DNA of 64,000 nt from JBBEBE01 sp040882505 (GCA_040882505.1 JBBEBE010000002.1:476556-540555); one strand, 5' to 3'; shown: positions 36,023 through 45,270, counted from the stretch's first letter. Notes: a model not told the origin generated them from the sequence alone. Program-made: numbers and translations.

Positions 36023-36298
36023 TTATGCGTGCGGCTTCTCTTCGCTTTCGACAGACTCGGACTTCGCAGATTCCGTCTTCACAGAACCTGTAGACTCCGC
36101 AGAAGGGCTCTCTTTTCGGGGAGCCGGCTCCGGCTTGTGTCCATCTTCGATCTCTCGTTTGATGTCATCCGATGCTTTTCTGAACTCCTTGATTCCCTGC
36201 CCGAGTCCACGCGCCAACTCCGGAATGCGCTTGGCACCGAAGAGCAACAGAACGGCCAGACCGATGACAATCCATTCCAAACCTCCAAAACTTCCCAT
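36023..36298 (-). CDS. tatA: Sec-independent translocase protein TatA/TatE
   Basis: This 91-residue protein has the TatA plan: a short periplasmic start, one membrane helix (WIVIGLAVLLLFGA, residues 9-22), the FGAKRIPELARGLGQGIKEF hinge and amphipathic helix, and a charged, disordered tail of about 45 residues. TatA oligomers form the passage for folded proteins carrying twin-arginine signals. tatB and tatC are not nearby, and the same gene may act as TatA and TatE. It is followed closely by gatA. Confidence 0.93.
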   Translation of the reverse strand: MGSFGGLEWIVIGLAVLLLFGAKRIPELARGLGQGIKEFRKASDDIKREIEDGHKPEPAPRKESPSAESTGSVKTESAKSESVESEEKPHA

Positions 36299-36322
36299 AA
36301 TCGTCTCCTTGCTATCGTTGGT

Positions 36323-36565
36323 TCATTTATACGGAGGCTGAAACCTCCGGCTCACATAATCGTAGAAGATAAAAAACAATTGTCCGCTTTCGTAGGCGGG
36401 CCCGAAATAAATTCGCCCTTTCATAAAGGCAAAATATTTGTTTTTTTCCCCGTCAGCTGATTGGCATACAGCTACTCGGACCGAACGATGATCCTCCGGA
36501 TCCGGTTTATTGCCTGAAAGCAGGGTCCACCCTGCCGTAATCACCGATTCCAATGTACGATACAT
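36323..36565 (-). CDS. Small hypothetical protein
   Basis: This is an 80-residue protein that I do not recognise. It has no signal peptide or membrane helix. The central part (ADGEKNKYFAFMKGRIYFGPAY) reads like a small beta-sheet domain, and the C-terminus is aromatic and basic. It starts at ATG 36565, divergent from the DUF2795 gene 21 bases away, and stops 25 bases before tatA in the same direction. Codon use looks normal. It may be cotranscribed with tatA and gatA. Confidence 0.55.
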   Translation of the reverse strand: MYRTLESVITAGWTLLSGNKPDPEDHRSVRVAVCQSADGEKNKYFAFMKGRIYFGPAYESGQLFFIFYDYVSRRFQPPYK

Positions 36566-36585
36566 CCTACAAATAGTTAAATCCT

Positions 36586-36840
36586 ATGATCTGGACAGTT
36601 GAACTTGCTGCCGCACTCGATGACGCCCCTTTCCCGGCCACACGCGAGGAATTGATTGAATGGGCCGAACGGAATGGACTCCCCCAGCAGCTTATTGACA
36701 ATCTCTATGAACTGGACGAGATCGAAGAGGGAGAAGACACCATCTACGAGGGAATCGAAGACATTTGGCCCGACTACATTCGCAAGGAGGATTTCTTCCA
36801 TGGCGAAGAGGATGAGGGATTCGATTACGACGACGTTTAG
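36586..36840 (+). CDS. DUF2795 family small acidic protein
   Basis: This 84-residue acidic protein matches the DUF2795 pattern: TVELAAALDDAPFPATREELIEWAERNG, then a helix QQLIDNLYELDE and a strongly acidic tail. DUF2795 proteins are small, soluble and of unknown role, common in Bacteroidota-like and Cyanobacterial genomes. It stands alone between divergent genes, 80 bases before the Omp85 gene. The fold is confident but the function is open. Confidence 0.8.
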   Translation: MIWTVELAAALDDAPFPATREELIEWAERNGLPQQLIDNLYELDEIEEGEDTIYEGIEDIWPDYIRKEDFFHGEEDEGFDYDDV

Positions 36841-36920
36841 CACCGGAGAGGAAGAGGAAAGTTTTATACCTTTCGACGGGCGGCATCACGCCTCCTCTTC
36901 GAGACTTTAAATCCATCTCT

Positions 36921-39356
36921 GTGTTCACTCGCGCCTGGCCGTTGCTCTTCTTGCTGTATTTCGCGTACATGGCCTTCGTACCGGTGAACCTGAAGGCGTC
37001 GGACACAGAGAGGGCGTCCCACGACGCGTCCCGGCCCCCTTCAATGGTGGATGCTGCCCGATTCGTGGTTCAACCGGATACCACCCGGAAGGTCATCCGG
37101 AGGATCCGTTTTTCGGGCAATGAGAGCATCCGAAACCGAACCCTTCGCACACTTATTCGAACGCGAACGAACCGGGAGATGCTCGGTATCCCCGGGCTCA
37201 CGCCATGGTACACCATCCATCAATTGACCGGCGGGCGCTTCGGCGAATCTCCCTCTCTGCTCGAATCCACGATTGTGGCCAATGACCGGGATCGAATCCG
37301 GCTCTACTACGAAAATCTTGGTTATTTCGATACGACCGTGCGCACCTCGGTTGTCGAGTTCAGGCCGGGACGGGTCGAGCTCACCTTCTTTATCGAGGAA
37401 GGAGATCAAGCCACCATCCGCTCGCTTCGGTACGAAGGTGTCCCCGATTTCGACAATGAACAGATCCGGGAACGCTTTTTCGACGAGTCGCTGCTGGCCG
37501 GGGACGCGTTAAACGACTCCACCTATGAGGTCCAGCGTCCCTACAACGCCCAGCAGCTCCGGGACGAGCAGACCCGAATTATCGACTATCTGCGCAATCA
37601 CAGTTACGCATCCGTACAAAGGGATTCCGTGCGCGCCCTTATTCGCCCCGATCCCCAGGCCACGACCGAACTGGACCTTCTCTTTCGGATCGACAGCGGA
37701 TCGTCCTACCGGTTCGGGGATGTCTATATCCGGCTGGCGGGACCGGAAGCCCGGCCCACCTACGAGGACACCTTGACCGTGGTCGAGGCCGGCCTGAGCG
37801 AGCCGGACCATGCGATCCACCTCTACAGAGACCCGGAATCCCAAACCAAATTTTCTCTGCTCTCCGATCAGATCCGGTTCCGCCCGGGAGATCCGTTTGA
37901 CCACTCGCTCTACCTTCAGAGTGTAAACGAATTTCAGAATCTGGGCATGTTGACGATTCAGGGATTTGGATTGAGCGCAGACGGATCCATTCAGGATTAC
38001 ACGTCGGAGGAGATCCCGGTCTATATGGATCTTCAGACGCTGCCCCGGCACGCCATCCGTACCGAGGTCTTCGGAATGCGTCGCTACGGCTTTGGAACCG
38101 GACTGGGTGTGAACTACAGTAACAACAACCTCTTCGGGCGGGCAGAGAACCTGACGCTGGGTCTGAATACCAATGTGGAGCTGGTGACCGATCGGGAGTT
38201 CTCCGACACCATCACGCTTTTCAATTCCTATCAGATGAGTGCAGACTATTCAGTTCCCCGTCTCAACTTCCCGTTCGCAGATCTGGACAAGCATCCCCTC
38301 TTTACGGCGGGCCGAACCCGCTACCAGCTCACCTACGGACAGTCCAATCAGCCGCTGTTCGACATCAACTCCGATATCCGGTTCAATCTGAGATACGAGG
38401 TCTCTCACAGCGGCACCATGACCAGTTACCTGGATCTGCTCGAGATGGACATTGTGGATGCCGACCCCTCTCCGGAATATCTGCGGGTTCTTCGCAATCA
38501 ATTCCGGCGAACGCCAAACGAACCGGACGACGTGGTCGAAAGCCGGTTCGAGTATCAGCGAATCCTGGAAGATTTCCGTCCCCAGTTCTCCTCCATTATT
38601 CGCTATTCGCTTCGGGATCACACGACCAATTTGATCAAACGGGATCGTGGCTATTTCCGCGAGTTTACCGCCTCGGTGGGCGGGAATGTCGCCTACCTGA
38701 TGGACAGCTACCTCTTCAGTCCCGGCACGATTGAAGGGACCCTGCCCTCTCCGTTGGGGCTCTCCAGCAATGCACTCGGGTACAGTCAGTTTTTCAAAGT
38801 GAGCGCGGATCTTCGCCGCTACATTCCGCTGGGGCCGGGAACGGTTGTCGCCTGGCGTTTCTATGGCGGCTATGCCCATCCATTCAACAAGAGTCGATCC
38901 ATCCCACTCAACCGCCGCTTTTTCGCCGGAGGAAGCAACGACATTCGGGGGTGGGGGCCGTTTCGCCTGGGACCGGGGGCGATCTCTCCGGAAGAGCTGC
39001 CGGTGAGCGGTGGCGAGATCAAACTGGCCGCGTTTGCCGAGTGGAGGCAGCTGATGTTCGAAAACCTGCTGAACTCGGATTGGTACCTGGGCCTCTATAC
39101 CGATTCCGGCAACATCTGGTATGGTCCGCGACACGACATTACCGGGGAGCAGGGCGAGGCCATTTTGGAGGACGGGCAGTTTTTCTTTGACCGCTTTTAT
39201 CATCAAATTGCTGTCGGATCCGGGATTGGACTGCGAATTGACTGGGATTTCATCGTCGCACGAATCGATTTTACCTTTCGAACCCACGACCCGGTCCACG
39301 GTTGGTTCGACAGCCGGAAAGCCTACTTCAGTTTCGGTATTGGACACTCCTTCTAA
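36921..39356 (+). CDS. Omp85-family outer-membrane protein (BamA/TamA-like)
   Basis: This 811-residue outer-membrane protein has a GTG start at 36921 and a signal peptide (hydrophobic residues 6-26). POTRA domains follow (about 55-130, 130-200, 205-260 and a further one to about 340; pattern IRRIRFSGNESIRNRTLRTLI). The C-terminal half is a beta-barrel with FAGGSNDIRGWGP (loop-6 RGF/Y-type motif, about residue 675) and a last strand ending in phenylalanine (GIGHSF). Few POTRA domains and a large barrel with long loops resemble TamA-like or secondary BamA homologues rather than the essential five-POTRA BamA. It should insert outer-membrane proteins or move lipids. Confidence 0.88.
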   Translation: MFTRAWPLLFLLYFAYMAFVPVNLKASDTERASHDASRPPSMVDAARFVVQPDTTRKVIRRIRFSGNESIRNRTLRTLIRTRTNREMLGIPGLTPWYTIHQLTGGRFGESPSLLESTIVANDRDRIRLYYENLGYFDTTVRTSVVEFRPGRVELTFFIEEGDQATIRSLRYEGVPDFDNEQIRERFFDESLLAGDALNDSTYEVQRPYNAQQLRDEQTRIIDYLRNHSYASVQRDSVRALIRPDPQATTELDLLFRIDSGSSYRFGDVYIRLAGPEARPTYEDTLTVVEAGLSEPDHAIHLYRDPESQTKFSLLSDQIRFRPGDPFDHSLYLQSVNEFQNLGMLTIQGFGLSADGSIQDYTSEEIPVYMDLQTLPRHAIRTEVFGMRRYGFGTGLGVNYSNNNLFGRAENLTLGLNTNVELVTDREFSDTITLFNSYQMSADYSVPRLNFPFADLDKHPLFTAGRTRYQLTYGQSNQPLFDINSDIRFNLRYEVSHSGTMTSYLDLLEMDIVDADPSPEYLRVLRNQFRRTPNEPDDVVESRFEYQRILEDFRPQFSSIIRYSLRDHTTNLIKRDRGYFREFTASVGGNVAYLMDSYLFSPGTIEGTLPSPLGLSSNALGYSQFFKVSADLRRYIPLGPGTVVAWRFYGGYAHPFNKSRSIPLNRRFFAGGSNDIRGWGPFRLGPGAISPEELPVSGGEIKLAAFAEWRQLMFENLLNSDWYLGLYTDSGNIWYGPRHDITGEQGEAILEDGQFFFDRFYHQIAVGSGIGLRIDWDFIVARIDFTFRTHDPVHGWFDSRKAYFSFGIGHSF

Positions 39357-39373
39357 CTCTTGACCCACGCATC

Positions 39374-39940
39374 ATGGCGTATCATCCCTTTCGAAAGATC
39401 CAACCCCTCCGTCTTCAGGCGGCCTCCTCTCCCCTGCTTTCCAAGCTGAATCCGTTTCAGAAAGTCGAATTTTTCCAACTCTGCCACGAACGCCGCTTCC
39501 AGGAGGGCGAATTCGTCTACTACCGGAACGACCCCGGCTCGGGCATCTATTTCATCGAGGAGGGCAGCGTTGCGCTCACACTCCCGCCCGATGCCCTGAA
39601 GAGCGATGCAGAGAGTGGCCTCCGGGTCCTGGAGCTTGAGGCCCCCGAGCACTTTGGCGAACTCTCCGCAGAAAGCGACCGACGACGGCTGACCTCTGCC
39701 CGCGCCCTGGAACCGTGCCGGCTCTTCGGATTCTTCCAATCCGATTACGTGACCCTCAAACAGCGTGAACCGGGGATCGCACTGGCCGTCATGGAAGCCC
39801 TGAACGAGTGGGGACTCCGCACCCTGGACCGTCTCACGGACCATCTCGAGCAGAGCGTCGGACTGGATGGCGCATGCAAAATTCGATACTCCGATCGCAC
39901 CGAACAAGAAACCGACCCCGTGGAGATTTCCGAAGAATGA
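39374..39940 (+). CDS. Cyclic-nucleotide-binding domain protein
   Basis: This 188-residue protein starts at ATG 39374, 15 bases after the Omp85 stop. A beta-roll of the cNMP type is visible: LNPFQKVEFFQLC, RFQEGEFVYYRNDPGSGIYFIEEG, then LEAPEHFGELSAES (about residues 88-100), which keeps FGELS but lacks the arginine normally binding the cyclic phosphate. No helix-turn-helix is present, so it is not a Crp-type regulator. It resembles the pilus-operon cNMP protein in layout. The stop overlaps the rlmD start (ATGA). Confidence 0.78.
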   Translation: MAYHPFRKIQPLRLQAASSPLLSKLNPFQKVEFFQLCHERRFQEGEFVYYRNDPGSGIYFIEEGSVALTLPPDALKSDAESGLRVLELEAPEHFGELSAESDRRRLTSARALEPCRLFGFFQSDYVTLKQREPGIALAVMEALNEWGLRTLDRLTDHLEQSVGLDGACKIRYSDRTEQETDPVEISEE

Positions 39941-41346
39941 AGAAAGGAGCAGACGTCGAGCTCACCATTGAATCGCTGGCCTACAAAGGAAAAGGCGTGG
40001 GCCACCTGGACGGTCTGGCCGTCTTTGTCCCCAATACCGCACCGGGAGACCGAATCCGGGCCCGCATCACCAAGAAGAAGAAACGCTTTCGGGAGGCCAA
40101 ACTGCTCGAGGTGCTCTCCCCTTCGGACCTTCGGGTGGAACCGCCCTGCCGGCACGCGGCTGTCTGCGGTGGCTGCAGCTGGCAGCATGTCCCGTATTCG
40201 GAGCAACTGCGCCAGAAAGAGCAACAGGTGCGCGACCACATGGAGCGACTGGGCGGGCTGAACCCGGACGTGGTTCAACCGATTCTGGGCTGTGAGCAGT
40301 CCCTGGGCTACCGCAACAAGATGGAGTACAGCTTTGGCCCGCGCCGATGGCTCACCCTCGAGGAGATAGAGCGCGAGGAGTATGTGGATGACCGGCAGTT
40401 TTCGGCCGGCCTGCACGCCCCCGGCCGGTTCGACAAGATTTTGAACCTGCAGGAGTGTCATCTGCAGCCCCCCTTCTCCTATGAAATGCTCGAGTTCGTG
40501 CGAAGTTGGTGCATCGAGAACGAGATCGACGCCTTCGACCCCGTCCGGCAGACCGGCACCATGCGCCACCTGGTCATTCGCCACTCGGTGGCCGATGATG
40601 CGGTGATGGCCGTCTTGGTGACCCGGGACGATATCCATGATAAAATGGAGCAGCTGGCCGACCTTCTCACCGCCAGATTCCCGATCCTCTCCACCATTGT
40701 ACATCAAATAAACCCGCACTCGAGCCCGACCGCCGACGGGCAGACCTTCCGGACGCTTACCGGCAGCGGAGAGATCGAGGAGCAGTTGGGCGAGTACCGC
40801 TTTACCATTGGCCCGGACGCCTTTTTCCAGACGAACACCCGTCAGGCGGTGCGCCTCTACGACAAGGTGCTTGACTACGTTTCCCGCGAGCCTTCCGACC
40901 ACCTCTTTGATCTCTACTGCGGGGTGGGCACGCTCACCATGTACCTCTCCGGGCAGGTCACCAAGGCCGTGGGAATCGAGCTCGTGGAGACCGCCATTGA
41001 GAATGCCAACGCGAATGCGAAACGCAACGACGTGCAAAACGTCCGTTTCGTGCAGGGAGACATGAAGGATACCTTCTCCGAGGAGCTCCTGAGTGAAACC
41101 GGCCGCCCGGACATCATAGTCACCGACCCGCCCCGGGCAGGCATGCACCCCGATGTGGTCCAGCAGCTCAAGAATCTGGGCACGCCCCGCATGGTCTATG
41201 TGAGCTGCAACCCGAGCACATTGGCGCGGGATCTCAAGGAGATGACCGACGAGTACGAGGTGATCGAGGTGACCCCGGTGGATATGTTCCCTCAGACCTG
41301 GCACATTGAGGCGGTCGCCTACCTGAAACGACGCACAGCCCCGTGA
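39937..41346 (+). CDS. rlmD: 23S rRNA (uracil-5-)-methyltransferase RlmD
   Basis: This is a 469-residue RumA-type methyltransferase started at ATG 39937. An N-terminal TRAM domain (about 1-60, IESLAYKGKGVGHLDGLAVFV) is followed by HAAVCGGCSWQH, part of the four-cysteine [4Fe-4S] site, the SAM site DLYCGVGTLTMYLS, DPPRAGMHPDV and the catalytic cysteine in YVSCNPSTLARDL. It methylates U1939 or a related position of 23S rRNA. It is coupled by 4-base overlaps both to the cNMP protein upstream and to the carotenoid gene downstream. Confidence 0.92.
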   Translation: MKKGADVELTIESLAYKGKGVGHLDGLAVFVPNTAPGDRIRARITKKKKRFREAKLLEVLSPSDLRVEPPCRHAAVCGGCSWQHVPYSEQLRQKEQQVRDHMERLGGLNPDVVQPILGCEQSLGYRNKMEYSFGPRRWLTLEEIEREEYVDDRQFSAGLHAPGRFDKILNLQECHLQPPFSYEMLEFVRSWCIENEIDAFDPVRQTGTMRHLVIRHSVADDAVMAVLVTRDDIHDKMEQLADLLTARFPILSTIVHQINPHSSPTADGQTFRTLTGSGEIEEQLGEYRFTIGPDAFFQTNTRQAVRLYDKVLDYVSREPSDHLFDLYCGVGTLTMYLSGQVTKAVGIELVETAIENANANAKRNDVQNVRFVQGDMKDTFSEELLSETGRPDIIVTDPPRAGMHPDVVQQLKNLGTPRMVYVSCNPSTLARDLKEMTDEYEVIEVTPVDMFPQTWHIEAVAYLKRRTAP

Positions 41347-42863
41347 GCCTCCCGAGCAATGGATCCAACAACGGATCCAATCTCGCCACCCAGCACGTCG
41401 TTGTCATCGGTGGCGGTATCGGTGGGCTCGCATCGGCCATCCTGCTGAAAACCCGCGGCTACGAGGTGACCCTGCTCGAAAAGAACGAAACCACGGGCGG
41501 AAAGCTGGGCGAGGTGCGCCACGAGGGCTACCGTTTCGATACCGGCCCGAGCGTTCTGACCCTGCCCCACCTTCTGGAGCGTCTTTTTACCGAGGCTGGA
41601 AAGGATCTCAGCGATTACCTGACGATTACCCCTCTCTCCCATCTCTGCCGGTATAATTGGCCGGACGGCGCCACACTGGACACCTGGTTGGACCGGGATC
41701 GCACGGCAAACGAAATTGACTCCATCGCACCGGGGGATGGGGTTGCCTACAAACGCGCTCTGAATCACGCCAAAAAGCTGCATGAACGAACGTGGGATGC
41801 GTTTCTGGAGAATCCGCTAGCCAGACTCTCCGACCTGAAATCCCTTCCCTGGGCGGACCTTCTTCGCATTGACGCCCACCGCACGCTCGCCTCCAGGGTG
41901 GACTCCCAGTTCAACTCCGAGAAGCTTCGGATGCTTTTCAAGCGGTTTGCGACCTACAACGGCTCGGATCCCTGGAAGACCCCCGCCACCCTTCAGGTGA
42001 TCTCCCATGTGGAGCTTACCCTGGGCAGCTCCTATGTAGAGGGAGGCTTGCGCCGACTGGCTGAAGCATTGGAGACACTGGCCCGGGAGCTGGGCTGCGA
42101 GATCCGAACCGATACGATGGTGAACGCGATCACCATCGATCAGAAAACGGCCACCGGTGTTCAATTGGATGACGGAACCAACCTTGCTGCCGACAACGTC
42201 GTCTCCAACATGGACGCCACACGCACGCTGCGGGATCTGGTGGGCACGCGGCACCTATCCCGGACTCAGCGTACTCGCCTCAAGCTCCAGGAGCTCTCCA
42301 CCTCGGGGTTGGTTCTGCTTCTGGCCTGTGACCGGCAATGGGAGCAGCTGAGACACCACAACATCTTCTTTTCGAGGGATTACCAGCGGGAGTTTCAAGA
42401 GATGGTGGACGAAAAACGACCGGCCAGCGAGCCGACGATCTACGTGACCAACACCTCGCTAACGGACCCAAACGATGCCCCACCAGGTGGGTCCAATCTG
42501 TTTGTGCTCATCAATACCCCGCCCTCGTCGGATCGGGCGTTCTGGGAGCAAGAGGTGACCCGGCAGCGAACTCACATTCTCGACCGCCTGGAGAAGGCCG
42601 GCCTACCGGGTCTATGCGACTCCATTATATGGGAGAGCCACTTGTCCCCGACGCAGATGATGGATCGCTATGAAGCCGAAGACGGCAGTATCTATGGCTC
42701 CTCGTCCAACGGAAAGCTCTCGGCCTTTCTTCGCCCTGGAAACCGGGCCCGTGGCATCCACAACCTCTACCTCATCGGAGGAACTACGCATCCTGGAGGT
42801 GGCATTCCGTTGGTTCTTCTATCGGCATTTCATGTGGCGGAGTTGGTGGGGAGGGGTGAGTAA
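41343..42863 (+). CDS. Phytoene desaturase family carotenoid oxidoreductase (CrtI-like)
   Basis: This 506-residue FAD-dependent enzyme belongs to the CrtI/CrtD/CrtN group. The N-terminal dinucleotide fold VVVIGGGIGGLASAI (about residues 19-33), LLEKNETTGGKLGE, FDTGPSVLTLP and the C-terminal LYLIGGTTHPGGGIPLVLLS block are all present. The start is GTG 41343, overlapping the rlmD stop. CrtI proper, CrtD-like or other steps in carotenoid formation cannot be told apart by eye. Other crt genes are not in the window. It is the last gene of the backbone before the AT-rich island. Confidence 0.88.
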   Translation: MSLPSNGSNNGSNLATQHVVVIGGGIGGLASAILLKTRGYEVTLLEKNETTGGKLGEVRHEGYRFDTGPSVLTLPHLLERLFTEAGKDLSDYLTITPLSHLCRYNWPDGATLDTWLDRDRTANEIDSIAPGDGVAYKRALNHAKKLHERTWDAFLENPLARLSDLKSLPWADLLRIDAHRTLASRVDSQFNSEKLRMLFKRFATYNGSDPWKTPATLQVISHVELTLGSSYVEGGLRRLAEALETLARELGCEIRTDTMVNAITIDQKTATGVQLDDGTNLAADNVVSNMDATRTLRDLVGTRHLSRTQRTRLKLQELSTSGLVLLLACDRQWEQLRHHNIFFSRDYQREFQEMVDEKRPASEPTIYVTNTSLTDPNDAPPGGSNLFVLINTPPSSDRAFWEQEVTRQRTHILDRLEKAGLPGLCDSIIWESHLSPTQMMDRYEAEDGSIYGSSSNGKLSAFLRPGNRARGIHNLYLIGGTTHPGGGIPLVLLSAFHVAELVGRGE

Positions 42864-43161
42864 AGAAGGATTTTAAGAAAAATCTAATGGTTGGGTTGGA
42901 GGCGATCTATTCTTCCGGACTCTGTAGGAATCGGATTCTCGAATAATCGATCATTTGAGGACACTGTCCGGGATTTTGACTGGTCTATTCATTTACCGTT
43001 GATGCGCATATGTATGCCTGTCACGAATTGCATATCTATGTATTTCATGGGGTTAATTGCAGGTAAGCCCGAAATAAAATACTATGCGGAGTGATCTATC
43101 CGTATATCCATATGAAGGGTGTGGATATTTGGTGTAGAATCAATCACCAATAGGGGAAAAC
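42864..43161. other. Intergenic left boundary of the AT-rich island
   Basis: About 300 bases without a credible gene. The base composition changes here from GC-rich backbone to AT-rich sequence. No tRNA, attC or clear inverted repeat is visible. The small reading frame inside (42891-43094) has no support. Confidence 0.4.
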
Positions 43162-43650
43162 ATGAAAATTATAAAAATTGTTATAACGACAGTTGTTCTA
43201 TTAATGCCTCTAATTTCATTGGCTCAAGTTCAAGGGCCAATGTATCAAGTGAATGTACGAGGCTTACCCATGAATTGTACTTCTTACTACGATGAGCCTG
43301 TAGCAATATTTCTTAATTATCAATTAAATAATGTTGGTGTAGCAACAAGGCAGTTTAACGGAGCACCTGTAATTGTTTTCAATCCTGATGTAACAGATCA
43401 GTATTCAGATACCGTAACTCAATGGTGGTTTGCTCATGAGTGCGCACATCATGCGTTAGCCCCACAGTGGAATAGTGAATCAAATGCAGATTGCCTTGCT
43501 GTAAAACAGCTTGCCCAATTTGGAATCATTTATAACCAGCAGCAGCTAAATGCTTTCTATCAAGAACTATCTACACTTCCAGGTTCGCCGATGGGGCATT
43601 TACCGGGGCCAATTAGGGCACAAAATATAGAACAGTGTGCAATGCGATAA
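43162..43650 (+). CDS. Secreted HExxH metalloprotease-like protein
   Basis: This is a 162-residue exported protein with a signal peptide (IKIVITTVVLLMPLISLA, cut before QVQ). The motif WWFAHECAHHAL (about residues 91-102) is an HExxH zinc site, and the following ESNADCLAVKQLA gives a plausible third ligand (ExxAD type), as in gluzincin-like peptidases. Two other cysteines could form a disulphide in the periplasm. The gene is AT-rich against its left neighbours, preceded by AGGGG near 43152, and its stop lies only 5 bases from an IS3 remnant. It looks recently acquired; whether it came as an integron cassette is unclear, since no attC is visible beside it. Confidence 0.65.
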   Translation: MKIIKIVITTVVLLMPLISLAQVQGPMYQVNVRGLPMNCTSYYDEPVAIFLNYQLNNVGVATRQFNGAPVIVFNPDVTDQYSDTVTQWWFAHECAHHALAPQWNSESNADCLAVKQLAQFGIIYNQQQLNAFYQELSTLPGSPMGHLPGPIRAQNIEQCAMR

Positions 43651-43654
43651 GAGT

Positions 43655-44395
43655 ATTACATGGAGACCTGCCAGCCCACGATATAGCGGCTATACACATC
43701 GATAATGGCCGTCAGGTACATGTACCCACGCTTCAGTGGGACGTAGGAAATGTCGATGGCCCACACCTGATTGGCTCGGGTGATCTTCAAATTCCGAAGT
43801 AAGTAGGGATGCACATACGTTGCATGCAGGCATTTGGACAAGTTCCGTTTCGGGTAAATCGGCATCAAGGCCGTCTTTCGTATAAGTCGGCGAATCCGCT
43901 TCTCCCCGGCTCTGTAGCCCACCTCTTCGAGTTCGTCCTGCATGCCACGAACTCCCAGTGTGGAATCGTCCAGGAAGAGCCGGTCGATCTGCTTCATCAG
44001 CTCCTAGTTCTGCTCGGACTCTCCGACCGGCTTGTAGTACAAGCCACTGCGATGGACCTGGAGCAGATCGGCCTGCCGGCGAACACTGAGTCGATGCAAC
44101 GGGTCGATATGGGATCGTCGTTCGTTCACAGTCCGGCCTTCGACAAGCTTTTTTTTAAAAAGTCATTCTCCACCTTCAGCTGGCCGATCTGTTCAAACAG
44201 GGTCTTCACCTCTACTTCTTCCCCTTTGTCTTTTTTTCCGGTTGGATCGAAGGAACACTCGGCGTTCTCCTGAAACTCGCGTTTCCACTGCGAAATCTGG
44301 TTGGGATGTACTTCGTATCGGGTCGCCAGCTCGCTGAGGGTCTCCCGCTCTTTAAGGGCCTCTGAAAGCTTCCCACTAACACGCTACGTTTTCGA
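43655..44395 (-). pseudogene. IS3-family transposase remnant (orfA and orfB, disrupted)
   Basis: Read leftward, this is the middle of an IS3-type element. An orfA part has KERETLSELATRYEVHPNQISQWKREF (bases about 44265-44370), followed by an A-rich stretch near 44150 that would be the programmed frameshift site. An orfB part, VRRQADLLQVHRSGLYYKP, follows, then an in-frame amber TAG near 44003-44006, then MKQIDRLFL through NQVWAIDISYVPLKRGYMYL to a stop at 43656. The catalytic domain is cut off after the first third, and the N-terminus of orfA is missing. Hence the element is dead. Confidence 0.8.
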
Positions 44396-44548
44396 TTAAA
44401 AAATCATACGAATATTCCAGGTCCTGTTGCAGGCCTGGAACATGCTCTTTCCCCAGTCGATTTTCCAGAAACATCCTTGGAGGCAGGTAGTTGCCCAGAA
44501 AATGTGTCTAGCATCTGCTCCTCACGTCGGTCAGCAACTTATCTATTT
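44396..44548. other. Unassigned remnant between transposon fragments
   Basis: This stretch joins two transposon fragments. On the minus strand one frame stays open for about 44 codons (reads as HFLGNYLPPRMFLENRLG, continuing to a stop near 44387), which looks like real but decayed coding sequence that I cannot assign. Confidence 0.3.
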
Positions 44549-44740
44549 TCAGACCGTTTCGCAGTCAAATAGTTTTCGTTCGTAATTCAGTTTCGGAATT
44601 TTTTCTTCGGTACGCTTTCTTTTCCATCGAGACCGACCCCAATAAGGTGATGACCGAGTCCTCATCCGGCCGGCTTCTGCTTCCGAGAGAATCTTCAAAA
44701 TCTGGGTCTCGCTGTGTTTGCTCTTTCTCATGGCTCCCAA
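44549..44740 (-). pseudogene. IS3/IS407-type orfA remnant
   Basis: The minus-strand start MRKSKHSETQILKILSEAEAGR is the typical first helix of an IS407/IS3-group OrfA helix-turn-helix protein. After about 22 residues the similarity ends in scrambled, frameshifted sequence. No orfB follows, so only the 5' end of this element remains. Confidence 0.65.
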
Positions 44741-44774
44741 TCTATCGATTTTTCTAATTTTGAGCGCTTCGATT

Positions 44775-45019
44775 TATCGGGAAGCTTTCATGATGACTTC
44801 GGCCTAACCCCATTGAGCCAACAACACTGCCTGGACCTGATGGAGTTGATGGAAGACCGCCATGCCCGAGGGGCGACCATTCTGGCCAGTCAGTTACCGG
44901 TCGCCAGTTGGTATGATGTATTTGCTGAAGAGACGATTGCCGATGCCATCCTGGATCGGCTGATTCATACTTCACACCGAATAGAATTGTCCGGAGAAAG
45001 TCTCAGGAAAAAACTGTAA
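44775..45019 (+). pseudogene. IS21 istB C-terminal remnant
   Basis: The plus-strand frame reads DDFGLTPLSQQHCLDLMELMEDRH, then ATILASQLPVASWYDVF, then IADAILDRLIHTSHRIELSGES. This is the C-terminal part of IstB, the AAA+ helper of IS21-family transposition: the Walker B end (DDFG), sensor SQLP and the RIELxGES ending. The N-terminal two thirds including Walker A are gone, and istA is absent. The remnant ends 37 bases before IS21-type end repeats. Confidence 0.8.
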
Positions 45020-45024
45020 TGTTG

Positions 45025-45270
45025 TCATAGATTCCCGTTTCCTGAAAGCAGAAACCAAGGGGGGTCAATATGACCGGAATGGGGGGTCAGTATCGCCGGA
45101 ATATCCAACACGTCTGCATCGTGAGCAGCGCCTTTTCCATTTATCATTGTCAAGCCACCCCGATCAAAAATTAAGAGCCCATCTGACCTGACATTAGTAA
45201 ACCCACAGTTGTTCAATAATCTGCGAACAATAAATTCTAACAAAGCTCCTTTTAAACTTGATGCATTCAT
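45025..45270 (-). pseudogene. Truncated nuclease-like gene, partner of the HEPN protein
   Basis: This minus-strand frame starts at ATG 45270, 12 bases after the stop of the HEPN gene. The real part is the first 55-60 residues (MNASSLKGALLEFIVRRLL, then VRSDGLLIFDRGG and HDADVLDIPA). That helix-with-glutamate followed by G and H/D-x-D strand pattern recalls the start of PD-(D/E)XK restriction-like domains. The remaining residues are IS21 end sequence, so the gene is cut off. Nuclease function is inference from a short fragment. Confidence 0.5.
45055..45105 (+). repeat. IS21-type right-end repeats
   Basis: Two similar units follow istB: GGGGGGTCAATATGACCGGAAT and GGGGGGTCAGTATCGCCGGAAT, spaced about 25 bases. 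Tandem units of this GGGGTCA...CCGGAAT type are characteristic of IS21-family ends and mark where the element entered the nuclease-like gene to its right. Confidence 0.75.

Noticed and set aside
38250..39745. Antisense frames opposite the Omp85 and cNMP genes
   Set aside because: The plus-strand proteins are recognisable from end to end. The antisense frames follow from codon bias.
42891..43094. 67-codon frame after crtI
   Set aside because: There is no ribosome site, the composition is atypical and no domain is visible. It is likely chance within AT-rich sequence.
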